DNA of 64,000 nucleotides from Hydrogenophaga aromaticivorans. GTDB lineage: Bacteria; Pseudomonadota; Gammaproteobacteria; Burkholderiales; Burkholderiaceae_C. How positions within the stretch are numbered: the stretch's first letter is position 1; each line of letters starts with the position of its first letter. The position numbers were made by a program, and so were the translations under genes. The DNA lies in the NCBI RefSeq assembly GCF_013387465.1, contig NZ_VYGV01000015.1:61938-125937 (forward strand). The letters run 5' to 3'. Positions 17,003 through 25,341 of the stretch are shown one piece after another. Below the pieces are notes generated by a model. That model was given only the letters and a program-made list of their open reading frames with translations. It made no database searches and was not told the origin of the DNA.

Positions 17003-17404
17003 ATGTGTGAAGTCTTCATCAGCGCCGACCCCGAGAGCTACGCCAGCCGCACCCGCTCGGTGCGGCTGCACGGTGTGGTCACCAGCATCCGGCTGGAGAA
17101 CCTCTACTGGGACGTGCTCACCGAAATCGGCGAGCGCGACGGCATGGCGGTGGTCGCGCTAATCGAGAAGCTGTACGACGAGCTGGTCGCCGCGCGCGGC
17201 GAAGTCGGCAACTTCGCGTCTTTCCTGCGCGTGAGCGCGCTGCGCTACATGGCGCTGCAAGCCCACGACCGCATCCCCATGGACAACGCGGTGCCGATCC
17301 GCTCGCTCGACCCACGCGCCGTGCTGCACGCGCTGCCTTCGCACTGGGCGCTGCCGCCCCCGGCGGCGTCGGGCACGGTGGTGGCGCTACGGCGCAAGGG
17401 TTGA
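17003..17404 (+). CDS. Ribbon-helix-helix domain protein
   Basis: This 133-residue protein starts MCEVFISADPESY. Its central segment SVRLHGVVTSIRLENLYWDVLTEIGERDGM fits the atypical ribbon-helix-helix domain (RHH_4 type) near residues 18-85, with the DNA-contacting strand followed by two helices. The C-terminus is Pro/Ala-rich and probably disordered. Such proteins are thought to be small DNA-binding regulators. GCAGGAG lies 7 bases before ATG. No toxin partner is adjacent, so it is not an obvious antitoxin. Its targets are unknown. Confidence 0.75.
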   Translation: MCEVFISADPESYASRTRSVRLHGVVTSIRLENLYWDVLTEIGERDGMAVVALIEKLYDELVAARGEVGNFASFLRVSALRYMALQAHDRIPMDNAVPIRSLDPRAVLHALPSHWALPPPAASGTVVALRRKG

Positions 17405-17515
17405 CGCCGCCCCGGCGCGGCCCTTGGCACAGGCGACACCCGGCGCAGTGCATGCGGGTGGTGGGCCGCTACAGTGTGGCCGACCCTCCTCCAACCAGCC
17501 ACCTGTTCAGCCACC

Positions 17516-17938
17516 ATGTCCCTCTGGAAAAAACCCCTCTCCGTCGAAGAACTCACCGCCATCCACGTGGGCACCGCCGTGCAGCACCTGGGCATCGAAT
17601 TCCTGGAGGTCGGCGACGACTTCATCCGCGCCCGCGTCCCGGTGGACACCCGCACCCAACAGCCCTACGGCCTGCTGCACGGCGGCGTGAGCGTGGTGCT
17701 GGCCGAGACGCTGGGCTCGTGCGGCGCGATCTACAGTTGCCCCGAAGGCCACCGCGCCGTGGGGCTGGACATCAACGCCAACCACCTTAAGGGCGCCACC
17801 AGCGGCTGGGTCACCGGCGTCACGCGGCCGGTGCACATCGGCCGCACCACCCAGGTCTGGCAGATCGACCTCACGAACGACGCCGGCGAGCTGACCTGCG
17901 TCTCGCGCATCACCATGGCGGTGCTGGCACCGCGCTGA
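17516..17938 (+). CDS. Hotdog-fold thioesterase (YdiI/EntH/PaaI type)
   Basis: This 140-residue acyl-CoA thioesterase has the family core QPYGLLHGGVSVVLAETLGS, including the catalytic Glu on the central helix, followed by VGLDINANHLKGAT. ATG 17516 is chosen because the sequence from MSLWKKPLS aligns with family starts; the frame extends upstream without similarity. These cytoplasmic tetramers hydrolyse aryl- or acyl-CoA, as in menaquinone or enterobactin proofreading. The substrate here is not evident. No ribosome-binding site is obvious. Confidence 0.85.
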   Translation: MSLWKKPLSVEELTAIHVGTAVQHLGIEFLEVGDDFIRARVPVDTRTQQPYGLLHGGVSVVLAETLGSCGAIYSCPEGHRAVGLDINANHLKGATSGWVTGVTRPVHIGRTTQVWQIDLTNDAGELTCVSRITMAVLAPR

Positions 17939-18026
17939 GCCTCACTGCGCCAGGGCGCAACCGCTCAAGCCCAGCTGACAGTTAGCCGATATAGTGATCA
18001 AACTCGCACTTCTGTCACGGCCCGCC

Positions 18027-19154
18027 ATGGACTCCGCCCTGCCCTCGAACGACGACGATCTCGGCCACTACCTGTCGCTGATGGTCGCGCACGGCGCGTC
18101 GGATCTGTTTCTCTCCAGTGGCAGCTCGGCCGCGCTCAAGGTGCAGGGCGTGGTGCGGCGCCTGTCGGAACCGCCGCTGGACCCGTCGCGCACGCAGCGC
18201 CTGGCCTATTCGGTGATGCGCGAGTCGCAGATCCGCGGCTTTGAAGCCACGCTCGAATGCGACCTGGCCATCGCCCTGCCCGGCCTGGGGCGCTTCCGGG
18301 TCAACGTCTACCGCCAGCGCGGCGACGTGGCCGTGGTGGTCCGCCACATCAACGCCAGGATTCCTTCGCTGGACGGGCTGAAGCTGCCGCCGGTGCTGAA
18401 AAAGCTGGCCCAGCTCAAGCGCGGTCTGGTGCTGGTGGTGGGCGCAGCGGGCTCGGGCAAGTCGACCACGCTGGCGGCCATGCTGGACCACCGCAACCGC
18501 AACCTGAGCGGCCACATCCTCACGGTCGAAGACCCGATGGAGTTCGAGCACAGCCATGGTCTGTCCATCGTGGACCAGCGCGAGGTGGGTCTGGACACCC
18601 AGTCGTTCGACGAGGCCCTGCGCCACGCCATGCGCGAAGCGCCCGACGTGATCATGATCGGCGAGATCCGCGACCGCGACACCATGCAGCACGCCATGGC
18701 CTACGCCGAAACCGGCCACCTCTGCGTCTCGACGCTGCACGCCAACAACGCCAACCAGGCGATCCAGCGCATCCTGAACTTCTTCCCCGAGACCGCGCAC
18801 AAACAGATCCTGATGGACCTGTCGCTCAACCTCAAGGGTGTGGTCGGCCAGCGGCTGATCCGCGGCGTGGCCGACAAGCTGGTGCCGGCGGTGGAAGTGA
18901 TGCTGCTCTCGCCCTACATCGCCGATCTGATCCAGAAGGGCCAGACCGATGACATCAAGGAAACCATGTCCAAGAGCACCGAGCTCGGCATGGCCACCTT
19001 CGACCAGTCGCTCTACGAGCTCTACGAGCGCGGCGAACTCACGGCCGAACAGGCGGTGGACAACGCCGACTCGCGCACCGACCTCTCGCTGCGCATCCGG
19101 TTGCACCACGGGCAGCGACCGCAGACCGGCGGTCTGCACATCGCCCAAAGCTGA
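18027..19154 (+). CDS. PilT/PilU-type type IV pilus retraction ATPase, PilU-like
   Basis: This 375-residue hexameric secretion ATPase has an N-terminal PAS-like region (HGASDLFLSSGSSAALKVQG). Walker A is GAAGSGKSTTL, the Asp box includes ILTVEDPMEFEH, Walker B lies in DVIMIGEIRDRD, and the His box in ETGHLCVSTLHANN. It lacks the C-terminal AIRNLIRE signature of PilT, which with the length points to a PilU-like role as accessory retraction motor. No other pilus genes lie in the window, so this is a dispersed paralogue. ATG 18027 is preferred over a GTG at 17994. TATAGT at about 17988 may be its -10 box. Confidence 0.85.
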   Translation: MDSALPSNDDDLGHYLSLMVAHGASDLFLSSGSSAALKVQGVVRRLSEPPLDPSRTQRLAYSVMRESQIRGFEATLECDLAIALPGLGRFRVNVYRQRGDVAVVVRHINARIPSLDGLKLPPVLKKLAQLKRGLVLVVGAAGSGKSTTLAAMLDHRNRNLSGHILTVEDPMEFEHSHGLSIVDQREVGLDTQSFDEALRHAMREAPDVIMIGEIRDRDTMQHAMAYAETGHLCVSTLHANNANQAIQRILNFFPETAHKQILMDLSLNLKGVVGQRLIRGVADKLVPAVEVMLLSPYIADLIQKGQTDDIKETMSKSTELGMATFDQSLYELYERGELTAEQAVDNADSRTDLSLRIRLHHGQRPQTGGLHIAQS

Positions 19155-19181
19155 TTGGGGCCACCGGCCCGCGCCCGGCGT

Positions 19182-19556
19182 TCAGCCGGGTGACACGGCG
19201 CCCGCCGCGGGCATGGGCCGTCCACGTTCGCAGCGGCCGTTCGCACTGGCCAGGCCGCGGAAATCGCTGGTCCAGGTCTGGGCAGCGGTGTCGATCTGGA
19301 TGCGCTCGTTGTCCAGCGCGGTGAGGATCACCGTGCCGCGCACCGCGAAGGTGTACACCGGCACGCCGTCAATCAGCACCGAGCGCACCCGTTTCTGGTC
19401 GTAGGCGATGGCGACCGTGCGCGTCCAGACGGAGCGGGCCGGCAGGTAGGCGGCCTCGCACACCAGCACCACCTGGCTCGTTGCCGGCGGTGTCTGGCTG
19501 TGGGCGGCCGCGCTGAACACCAGCGCCAGCACCGCGGCCATCCGCACAGGATTCAT
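19182..19556 (-). CDS. Secreted hypothetical protein
   Basis: This is a 124-residue protein with a cleavable signal peptide (MNPVRMAAVLALVFSAAAHS, cut before QTPPA). The mature part is beta-rich (VVLVCEAAYLPARS, RVRSVLIDGVPVY), with one Cys near each end, and is probably periplasmic. I know no domain for it. It overlaps the end of the upstream adenosyltransferase gene by four bases (ATGA), so it is translationally coupled to it and co-transcribed, though no functional link to cobalamin is evident. Confidence 0.7.
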   Translation of the reverse strand: MNPVRMAAVLALVFSAAAHSQTPPATSQVVLVCEAAYLPARSVWTRTVAIAYDQKRVRSVLIDGVPVYTFAVRGTVILTALDNERIQIDTAAQTWTSDFRGLASANGRCERGRPMPAAGAVSPG

Positions 19557-20119
19557 TCGGCGCCGCCCTGCGCCATGCGTTCGCTCTTCCAGTAGACGTC
19601 GTCACCGCCGTTCATGCGGTTGAGCACGCGCGCCAGCACGAACATCAGGTCCGAGAGGCGGTTGAGGTACTGGCGCGGGGCTTCCTTGATCGCTTCTTCG
19701 TTGCCCAGTGCCACCACGACACGCTCGGCGCGGCGCGCCACCGTGCGGCACACGTGCGCCTGGGCCGCGGCGCGCGTGCCCGCGGGCAGGATGAATTCCT
19801 GCAGGCGCGGCAGCTGTGCGTTGTAGGTCGCCAGCGCTTCGTCGAGCGCGAGCACGGCCTCGGGCTTGAGCAGTTCGAAACCCGGGATGGACAGCTCACC
19901 ACCCAGGTTGAACAGCTGGTGCTGGATCTCCACCAGCAGCGTGCGCAAGTCGGGCGCCATGTCTTCGCACAGCAGCAAGCCGATGTGCGAGTTGAGTTCG
20001 TCCACGTCGCCCATGGCGTGCACGCGCAGGCTGTTCTTGGAGACGCGGGTGTTGTCGCCGAGGCCGGTGGTGCCGGCGTCGCCGGTGCGGGTGGCGATCT
20101 GGGTGAGGCGGTTGCCCAT
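19553..20119 (-). CDS. Corrinoid adenosyltransferase, PduO type
   Basis: This 188-residue cob(I)alamin adenosyltransferase transfers the adenosyl group of ATP to reduced corrinoid, making coenzyme B12. The ATP-binding N-terminus TRTGDAGTTGLGDNTRVSK is the PduO signature. The conserved VDELNSHIG and CRTVARRAERVV (catalytic Arg) and the closing RLSDLMFVLAR are present. The enzyme serves B12-dependent mutases or B12 assimilation. There is no B12 riboswitch visible upstream. The next gene overlaps its stop by four bases. Confidence 0.93.
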   Translation of the reverse strand: MGNRLTQIATRTGDAGTTGLGDNTRVSKNSLRVHAMGDVDELNSHIGLLLCEDMAPDLRTLLVEIQHQLFNLGGELSIPGFELLKPEAVLALDEALATYNAQLPRLQEFILPAGTRAAAQAHVCRTVARRAERVVVALGNEEAIKEAPRQYLNRLSDLMFVLARVLNRMNGGDDVYWKSERMAQGGAE

Positions 20120-20278
20120 GACGGATTCCTTGGTGGCCGCTGTGCGGGGAACCTCGCATTGTGCGGGAATCGGCGCCCGTTACACCGGGCAGGGAAATGT
20201 GACTGCGGCAAGCGGAATGTCATGCAGGCAACAGCCGGCAAAACCATTGGCGCTGCTCGGTGTGCTGCTATGAAATAA

Positions 20279-20310
20279 CAGAACCCCGCGCTTCAGGGCA
20301 CGGGGTTCTG
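20279..20310 (+). promoter_or_regulatory. Leader hairpin before the EF-hand gene
   Basis: A perfect 10-bp stem CAGAACCCCG/CGGGGTTCTG with a 12-base loop ends 24 bases before ATG 20335. AAGGAG lies between hairpin and start. It has no T-run, so it is more likely a 5' UTR structure or operator than a terminator. Confidence 0.45.
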
Positions 20311-20334
20311 TTCAATCTCAAGGAGCCAAGAACC

Positions 20335-20640
20335 ATGTTTGATCGACAACACCACACCCTGTTCGAAGTCCGCAGCGTCCTGCTGTTCGCCGCCCTGACC
20401 ATGGGCTCGACCAGCGCCCTGATGGCGCAAAGCACCGCCCTGCCCGCGCTGGCTTCCAGCGACCAGGCCATCAGCGCCGCCTTCACCAGGGCCGACAAGA
20501 ACGCCGACATGGCCCTGAGTGCCGAAGAGGCCAAGACCTTGCCCGCGGTGTCGCAGCAGTTCACCCAGATCGACGCCAACGGCGACGGCGCCATTTCGCT
20601 GCCGGAGTTCAGGGCGGCCATGAAGGATCCCAAGTCCTGA
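20335..20640 (+). CDS. EF-hand protein, exported
   Basis: This is a 101-residue protein with a signal or anchor segment (VLLFAALTMGSTSALMA, residues of about 15-31). Two EF-hand loops follow: a first, DKNADMALSAEE, and a canonical second, DANGDGAISLPEF, with Asp/Asn/Asp/Ile/Glu in the calcium-binding places. It is probably periplasmic and calcium-binding. AAGGAG precedes ATG 20335 by 9 bases. It lies alone between a divergent adenosyltransferase gene and an oxidase gene. Its role is unknown. Confidence 0.8.
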   Translation: MFDRQHHTLFEVRSVLLFAALTMGSTSALMAQSTALPALASSDQAISAAFTRADKNADMALSAEEAKTLPAVSQQFTQIDANGDGAISLPEFRAAMKDPKS

Positions 20641-20708
20641 TCGCCTGAACAAAGCGTGAGCCCGACAGGGGCATTGCGCAACGCTTCTCCCGGCGGGGGG
20701 CTGGCAGT

Positions 20709-20739
20709 AAACTGGGCCGTTTTTCGCCCGGCCCAGTTT
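20709..20739 (+). promoter_or_regulatory. Hairpin ending at the ribosome-binding site of the FAD oxidase gene
   Basis: AAACTGGGCCG pairs with CGGCCCAGTTT (11-bp perfect stem, 9-base loop). GGAGA follows immediately at 20740-20744, then ATG at 20750. A structure so close to the ribosome-binding site could control translation, or the palindrome could be an operator. Confidence 0.5.
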
Positions 20740-20749
20740 GGAGACTGCC

Positions 20750-22174
20750 ATGAACGCCCCCGCCCAACTCGCCCATCTGGTGCCCGACATCCAGCAGCGC
20801 CCCATGCCTGCGGAACTGTTGGCGGCGCTGCAATCCCGTTTTTCCAGCCAGTGTTCCACCGCCATGGCGGTGCGCGAGCAACACGGCCGCGACGAGTCGG
20901 TGTACGACGTGCCGCCGCCCGCCGCGGTGGTGTTTGCGCAGAACACGCAGGACGTGTCGGACGCGGTGACACTCGCCGCGTCGCACAAGGTCCCCGTGAT
21001 CCCGTTCGGTGTCGGCTCCTCGCTCGAAGGCCACCTGCTGGCCGTGCAAGGCGGCATCAGCATCGACGTCAGCCGCATGGACCAGGTCTTGTCGATCAAC
21101 GCCGAAGACCTGACGGTGACGGTGCAGCCCGGCGTGACGCGCAAGGCCGTGAACGAAGCGGTGAAAAGCGAAGGCCTGTTCTTCCCCATCGACCCCGGCG
21201 CCGACGCCTCGATTGGCGGCATGGCGGCCACGCGCGCTTCCGGCACCAACGCCGTGCGCTACGGCACCATGCGCGAGAACGTGCTGGCGCTCGAAGTCGT
21301 GACGGCCAGCGGCGAGGTGATCCGCACCGGCACCCGCGCCAAGAAGTCCAGCGCCGGCTACGACCTCACGCGCCTGATGGTGGGCAGCGAAGGCACGCTG
21401 GGCGTGATCACCGAAGTGACGCTCAAGCTGTATCCGCTGCCCGAAGCGATCTCGGCCGCGACCTGCTCCTTCCCCACCATCGAAGCCGCGGTGCGCACCG
21501 TGATCCAGGTGATCCAGCTCGGCGTGCCGATCGCGCGCTGCGAGCTGATCGACGCCAACACCGTGCGCATGGTCAACGCGCACAGCAAGCTGGGCCTGCG
21601 CGAAGAACACATGCTGCTCATGGAGTTCCACGGCTCGCCCGCGAGCGTGAAGGAACAGGCCGAGACGGTGCAGGAGATCGCCAGCGAGTTCGAGGGCAAC
21701 GCCTTCCAGTGGGCCACCACGCCCGAAGAACGCACCCGCCTGTGGACCGCGCGGCACAACGCCTACTTCGCCGCGATCCAGAGCAAGCCGGGCTGCCGCG
21801 CCATCAGCACCGACACCTGCGTGCCGATCAGCCGCCTGGCCGACTGCTTGCTCGACTCGGTGGCCGAGGCCGACGCGAGTGGCATCCCCTACTTCCTGGT
21901 CGGCCACGTGGGCGACGGCAACTTCCACTTCGGTTACCTGATCGACCCGGCCATCCCCGAGGAACGCGAGCGCGCCGAAGTGCTGAACAACCAGCTGGTG
22001 GCGCGCGCTCTGCGGCTCGAAGGCACCTGCACCGGCGAACACGGTGTGGGCCTGCACAAGATGGACTTCCTGCTCACCGAAGCCGGCACGGGCGCCGTCG
22101 ACATGATGCGCAGCATCAAGCGCGCGCTCGACCCGGACAACATCCTGAACCCGGGCAAGATCTTCGCGCTCTGA
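20750..22174 (+). CDS. FAD-binding oxidase, D-lactate dehydrogenase/GlcD type
   Basis: This 474-residue flavoprotein belongs to the PCMH/vanillyl-alcohol oxidase fold. The FAD-binding domain spans residues of about 55-230, with PFGVGSSLEGH and GGMAATRASGTNAVRYG. The C-terminal catalytic cap holds HVGDGNFHF and GTCTGEHGVGLHKM. The pattern fits D-lactate dehydrogenase (cytochrome) or a glycolate-oxidase subunit D acting alone; there are no glcE/glcF neighbours. Electrons would go to cytochrome c or quinone. ATG 20750 has GGAGA upstream; an in-frame TTG at 20738 is disfavoured. Confidence 0.88.
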   Translation: MNAPAQLAHLVPDIQQRPMPAELLAALQSRFSSQCSTAMAVREQHGRDESVYDVPPPAAVVFAQNTQDVSDAVTLAASHKVPVIPFGVGSSLEGHLLAVQGGISIDVSRMDQVLSINAEDLTVTVQPGVTRKAVNEAVKSEGLFFPIDPGADASIGGMAATRASGTNAVRYGTMRENVLALEVVTASGEVIRTGTRAKKSSAGYDLTRLMVGSEGTLGVITEVTLKLYPLPEAISAATCSFPTIEAAVRTVIQVIQLGVPIARCELIDANTVRMVNAHSKLGLREEHMLLMEFHGSPASVKEQAETVQEIASEFEGNAFQWATTPEERTRLWTARHNAYFAAIQSKPGCRAISTDTCVPISRLADCLLDSVAEADASGIPYFLVGHVGDGNFHFGYLIDPAIPEERERAEVLNNQLVARALRLEGTCTGEHGVGLHKMDFLLTEAGTGAVDMMRSIKRALDPDNILNPGKIFAL

Positions 22175-22335
22175 CGGGGCATCGTGTGAACCGTGCGGCG
22201 GGCGCTGGGCCTTGGGCATTCCCCCATGCAGGGGAAAAAGCGCTGAACACCTGCGCACCGTGGCCCTCAGAGCATGGTCTGGCGCCCAGCGAAGATGTAA
22301 ACTTTAGGGCTCATTATTTCTGGAGGAGGTCTTTC

Positions 22336-22911
22336 ATGAACAGGCTGCTGCTCCCCTTGCTGCTGGCGTCGTCCGCCGTGTTTGCGCAAGACGCCGTGCC
22401 CACCGTCCGCATCTGCGACAGCAGCGGTTGTTCCGACCGCCCACGTGACAGCGCCAGCTTCCAGCCCGAGGCGACCGATCCGGTGGCCGAGCAGCGCCTG
22501 CTGCAGCTGACCGAAGTGGCGCGCGACGACCCACGCGCCGCCTACGATCTGGGCCTGCGCTATTTCCGCGGTGACGGTGTGCGCCAGGACAGCTACCAGG
22601 CGCTGAAATGGATGCGCGACGCCGGCGAACGCGGCGTGGTCTCGGCGCAGCTGGCGCTGGGCCGCTTCTACCTCATGGGCCTGGAAGAAATGGGCCCCGA
22701 TCCCGCCGAAGCCGAGACCTGGCTGTCCATGGCGGCCGCCAAGGGCAACAAGGAAGCACGGAGGCTGCTGCCCCAGGCCCAGGCCGCGAAGAAGGACGAA
22801 AAGAGCGCCTACGAATGGCGCGAGGCCAACCGCAAAAACTGGTACGGCGGGTGGTACGGTACGTATTCCTATTATTGGTACTGGGGTCCCAACGGCTGGA
22901 AATACCGCTGA
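22336..22911 (+). CDS. Exported Sel1-repeat protein
   Basis: This is a 191-residue protein with a signal peptide (MNRLLLPLLLASSAVFA). Two to three Sel1-like helical repeats follow near residues 70-155 (AAYDLGLRYFRGDGV, AQLALGRFYLMGL, AETWLSMAAAKGNKEA). The C-terminus is a Tyr/Trp/Gly-rich tail (YSYYWYWGPNG). Sel1 repeats mediate protein contacts, and the protein is probably periplasmic. A very strong TGGAGGAGG lies before ATG 22336. The gene is followed after 56 bases by a CsgG-like lipoprotein gene, suggesting a shared envelope task. Confidence 0.8.
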   Translation: MNRLLLPLLLASSAVFAQDAVPTVRICDSSGCSDRPRDSASFQPEATDPVAEQRLLQLTEVARDDPRAAYDLGLRYFRGDGVRQDSYQALKWMRDAGERGVVSAQLALGRFYLMGLEEMGPDPAEAETWLSMAAAKGNKEARRLLPQAQAAKKDEKSAYEWREANRKNWYGGWYGTYSYYWYWGPNGWKYR

Positions 22912-22967
22912 GTGCACCCAAGAGTGCTTTTTTGATTGCTTTTTATACGTCAACAGAGAGTCCATCC

Positions 22968-23807
22968 ATGAGCAAAACCACCTCTTCCCTCCGCTGGGCC
23001 GCCCTGGCCGCCTCCCTCGCACTGGCCGGTTGTGTCACACCCGGCGGCGGCATCGTGTCCACCGGCGGCAGCCCCACCGCCACCACGGGTTCGGCCGGCG
23101 GCAGCACCAGCGTCAACGCCAACAGCGGCCTGCAGCGCTGCGATTCACCGCTGGGCACGCTGGCCGTGGACGACGGCCGTGGCAAGGAGTGGTACGCCAG
23201 CTTTGGACGCGAAACCCAGGTCACGACCATCGAGCCGCTGATCCGCCTGGCCGTGCAGCAGTCGAACTGCTTCGTCATCACCTCGATCGGCAACAACCGC
23301 ACCGAAAGCAAGATCTCCGCGATCACCGACAAGCAGCGCAACTCGGGTGAGTTCCGCGCCGGCTCCAAGCAGCAAAAGGGCCAGCGCGTCGCCGCCGACT
23401 ACTACCTGGAGCCGGCCGTGATCATCGACAACGAGTCCACCGGCCAGATCGCCGGCGCGCTCGGCGGTCTGCTCGGTGGTCGCAACCGCAACCTGGGTGT
23501 GCTGGCCGGTTCGCTGGAAAGCAAGGCCTCCGTGGTGACCATGACGCTGCTGGACATCCGCTCGGGTGTGCAGATCGCCATCTCCGAAGGCAACGCCACC
23601 GCCACCAACTACGGTGCCGCGCTCGGCGCCTTCGGCCCCAGCGCCGGTGGTGCTCTTGGCGGCTTCTCGCGCACCCCGGCCGGCAAGGCCACCGTGGCCG
23701 CGTTCACCGACGCCTACAACAACATGGTGATTTCGTTGCGCAACTACAAGGCACAAGAGGTCAAGGGCGGCCTGGGTCGCGGTGGCCAGCTCAAGGTGGC
23801 GGACTGA
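22968..23807 (+). CDS. CsgG/HfaB-like outer-membrane-associated lipoprotein
   Basis: This 279-residue lipoprotein has the lipobox LALAGC near residue 22 and a Gly/Ser/Thr-rich linker. A CsgG-like domain (about 60-260) follows, with TIEPLIRLAVQQSNCFVI, YYLEPAVIIDNES and the amphipathic Gly-rich segment GALGGLLGGRNRNLG. CsgG forms the curli secretion pore, and relatives anchor holdfast or act in cell-envelope assembly. No curli subunit gene is nearby, so the cargo is unknown. It follows a Sel1 gene. A weak GCAC/GTGC stem with a T-run lies between the two genes, and a good terminator lies downstream at 23914. Confidence 0.82.
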   Translation: MSKTTSSLRWAALAASLALAGCVTPGGGIVSTGGSPTATTGSAGGSTSVNANSGLQRCDSPLGTLAVDDGRGKEWYASFGRETQVTTIEPLIRLAVQQSNCFVITSIGNNRTESKISAITDKQRNSGEFRAGSKQQKGQRVAADYYLEPAVIIDNESTGQIAGALGGLLGGRNRNLGVLAGSLESKASVVTMTLLDIRSGVQIAISEGNATATNYGAALGAFGPSAGGALGGFSRTPAGKATVAAFTDAYNNMVISLRNYKAQEVKGGLGRGGQLKVAD

Positions 23808-23813
23808 AGTCCA

Positions 23814-23876
23814 CCCCCGCGCCGCTGCACGGCGTCCCCTAGGGGGACGGTGCCTTTGGGCCGGTGGAGCCGGACC
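23814..23876 (+). repeat. Stop-proximal stem-loop repeat, copy B (degenerate)
   Basis: Downstream of the csgG-like gene the family pattern is recognisable: CCCCCGCGCCGC just after the stop, then CCCCTAGGGGG and a CCGG-containing stem. Pairing is poorer than in other copies. Confidence 0.55.
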
Positions 23877-23913
23877 TTTGGCACCTCCTGGAGGGGCTTC
23901 CGCTCTTTTGAAC

Positions 23914-23942
23914 AAGGCCTCCTTCGGGAGGCTTTTGTTTTT
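23914..23942 (+). terminator. Rho-independent terminator after the CsgG-like gene
   Basis: The stem GCCTCC/GGAGGC with a TTCG loop is extended by AA/TT and followed by TTTTGTTTTT. It would end the Sel1-CsgG transcript. Confidence 0.85.
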
Positions 23943-24040
23943 GGAGTGCGCCTGGAATTGACCTGAATCTGATGTGTCTCTTGGCCCGGGGACTGGAAGC
24001 GCAATTCGGCGCGCGATGTCTTGCCCAGAGGCGCCGACGA

Positions 24041-24108
24041 TCCGGCTTCGCCGGTCAAAGGGCGCCGTCCCCCTGGGGGGAAGCCGCGCAGCGGCGCAGG
24101 GGGGGTTA
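24041..24108 (-). repeat. Stop-proximal stem-loop repeat, copy C
   Basis: CCGGCTTCGCCGG, CCCCCTGGGGGG and GCCGCGCAGCGGC stems end in GGGGGTTAC. The TTA at 24106-24108 is the reversed TAA stop of parB, so the repeat supplies the stop codon. Confidence 0.8.
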
Positions 24109-25029
24109 CTTCCTCAACTTTTCGATCAGCCCATTGAGCTCGTCCAGCGAGCCGAACTGGATCGCCAGCTCGCCCAGCTCTTCCAGGCGGCCATGGCGCT
24201 TCACGCGCTTTTTCACCCGGACCTCGACCTCGGCGGTCAGCAGGTCCGACAGCTCTTCTTCGACGCGCTTGATGTCGCGCGACTTTTCTTTTTTCAGCTT
24301 CTGCGGTGCCAGCGCAAACTCCGCGGTCAGTTTTTTCACCAGGCTCTCGGCCTCGCGCACCGACATTTTTTTGGCCGCGATCTGGTTGCCGGCCGTGATC
24401 TGGGTCGCCTTGTCCAGCGTCAGCAGCGCGCGCGCGTGGCCCATGTCCAGGTCGCCCGCCATCAGCATGGTCTGCACCGGCTCGGCCAGCTGCAGCAGGC
24501 GCAACAGGTTGCTGGCCGCGCTGCGCGAGCGGCCCACCGCCTGTGCCGCCTGTTCGTGAGTGAGCCCAAACTCCTTCACCAGACGTTGCAAGCCCTGGGC
24601 TTCTTCCAGCGGGTTCAGGTCTTCGCGCTGGATGTTTTCGATCAGCGCCATGGCGGCGGCCGATTCGTTGGGCACATCGCGCACCAGCACCGGCACGCTG
24701 TCCAGACCCGCCAGCCGGGAAGCACGGAAGCGCCGCTCACCGGCGATGATTTCGTACTTGCCGGCGTTCGGCCCATCGGCGAGCTTGCGCACCAGGATCG
24801 GCTGCATGATGCCCTGCGCCTTGATCGATTCGGCCAGCTCGTAGAGCGCGCCCTCGTCCATGCGCGTGCGCGGCTGGTAGACACCCGGCACCAGCTCGGT
24901 CAGCGGCAGGCTGCTCGGCGTCTGGTTGCGCGCGTTGTCCTGCGCGTCGGGCGAAGCGGCTTCCGCCACTTTGGGGCCCAGCAGGGCTTCGAGTCCGCGG
25001 CCTAGGCCTTTGGGTTTTTTGGTGACCAT
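24106..25029 (-). CDS. parB: Chromosome partitioning protein ParB
   Basis: This 307-residue centromere-binding CTPase has the typical start KPKGLGRGLEALLG. The ParB/sulfiredoxin-like domain follows with the CTP-site GERRFRASRL and the arginine patch NIQREDLNPLEEAQG. A helix-turn-helix (THEQAAQAVGRSRSAASNLLRLL) and a C-terminal dimerisation helix complete the protein. It binds the parS sites found at 26206, 28212, 29119 and 30822. The gene is last in the par operon and separated from parA by a hydrolase gene and a toxin-antitoxin pair. Its TAA lies in a stop-proximal repeat. Confidence 0.97.
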   Translation of the reverse strand: MVTKKPKGLGRGLEALLGPKVAEAASPDAQDNARNQTPSSLPLTELVPGVYQPRTRMDEGALYELAESIKAQGIMQPILVRKLADGPNAGKYEIIAGERRFRASRLAGLDSVPVLVRDVPNESAAAMALIENIQREDLNPLEEAQGLQRLVKEFGLTHEQAAQAVGRSRSAASNLLRLLQLAEPVQTMLMAGDLDMGHARALLTLDKATQITAGNQIAAKKMSVREAESLVKKLTAEFALAPQKLKKEKSRDIKRVEEELSDLLTAEVEVRVKKRVKRHGRLEELGELAIQFGSLDELNGLIEKLRK

Positions 25030-25032
25030 GGA

Positions 25033-25335
25033 TCAGATCTCGTTGTCGTTGTAGCCAGCTTCACGCTGGTGTCGAATGCCCAGCACGATCACGCGCTGGC
25101 GGTGGGTGTCAAACACGTAACGGGCCAGGTAGCCGCCACGGCCGCGACTGATGATGAGTTCGCGATGCCCATGTAACAAAGGTCGGCCCACGCCGGGTTG
25201 GTGGGTCAGCACAAACAGGCCGTCGAGCAAAAAGGCCAGCAGCTCTGAAGCCAGCGGTTCCTGGCTCTGCCAGAGGAATTCTTCGAGGCGGACCAGATCG
25301 GCATGGGCTTGCGGTGTGAGGACGACATCGACCAT
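25033..25335 (-). CDS. Type II toxin, RelE/ParE superfamily
   Basis: This 100-residue protein of the RelE/ParE fold reads VVLTPQAHADLVRLEEFLWQ at the N-terminus and ends with the beta-strand cluster LARYVFDTHRQRVIVLGIRHQREAGY. That ending is the usual ParE/RelE C-terminus with its functional basic and aromatic residues. It follows the antitoxin gene by 6 bases and precedes parB by 3 bases, so it is transcribed with the par operon. Whether it cuts mRNA or poisons gyrase cannot be told. Confidence 0.88.
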   Translation of the reverse strand: MVDVVLTPQAHADLVRLEEFLWQSQEPLASELLAFLLDGLFVLTHQPGVGRPLLHGHRELIISRGRGGYLARYVFDTHRQRVIVLGIRHQREAGYNDNEI

Positions 25336-25341
25336 CGGGCG

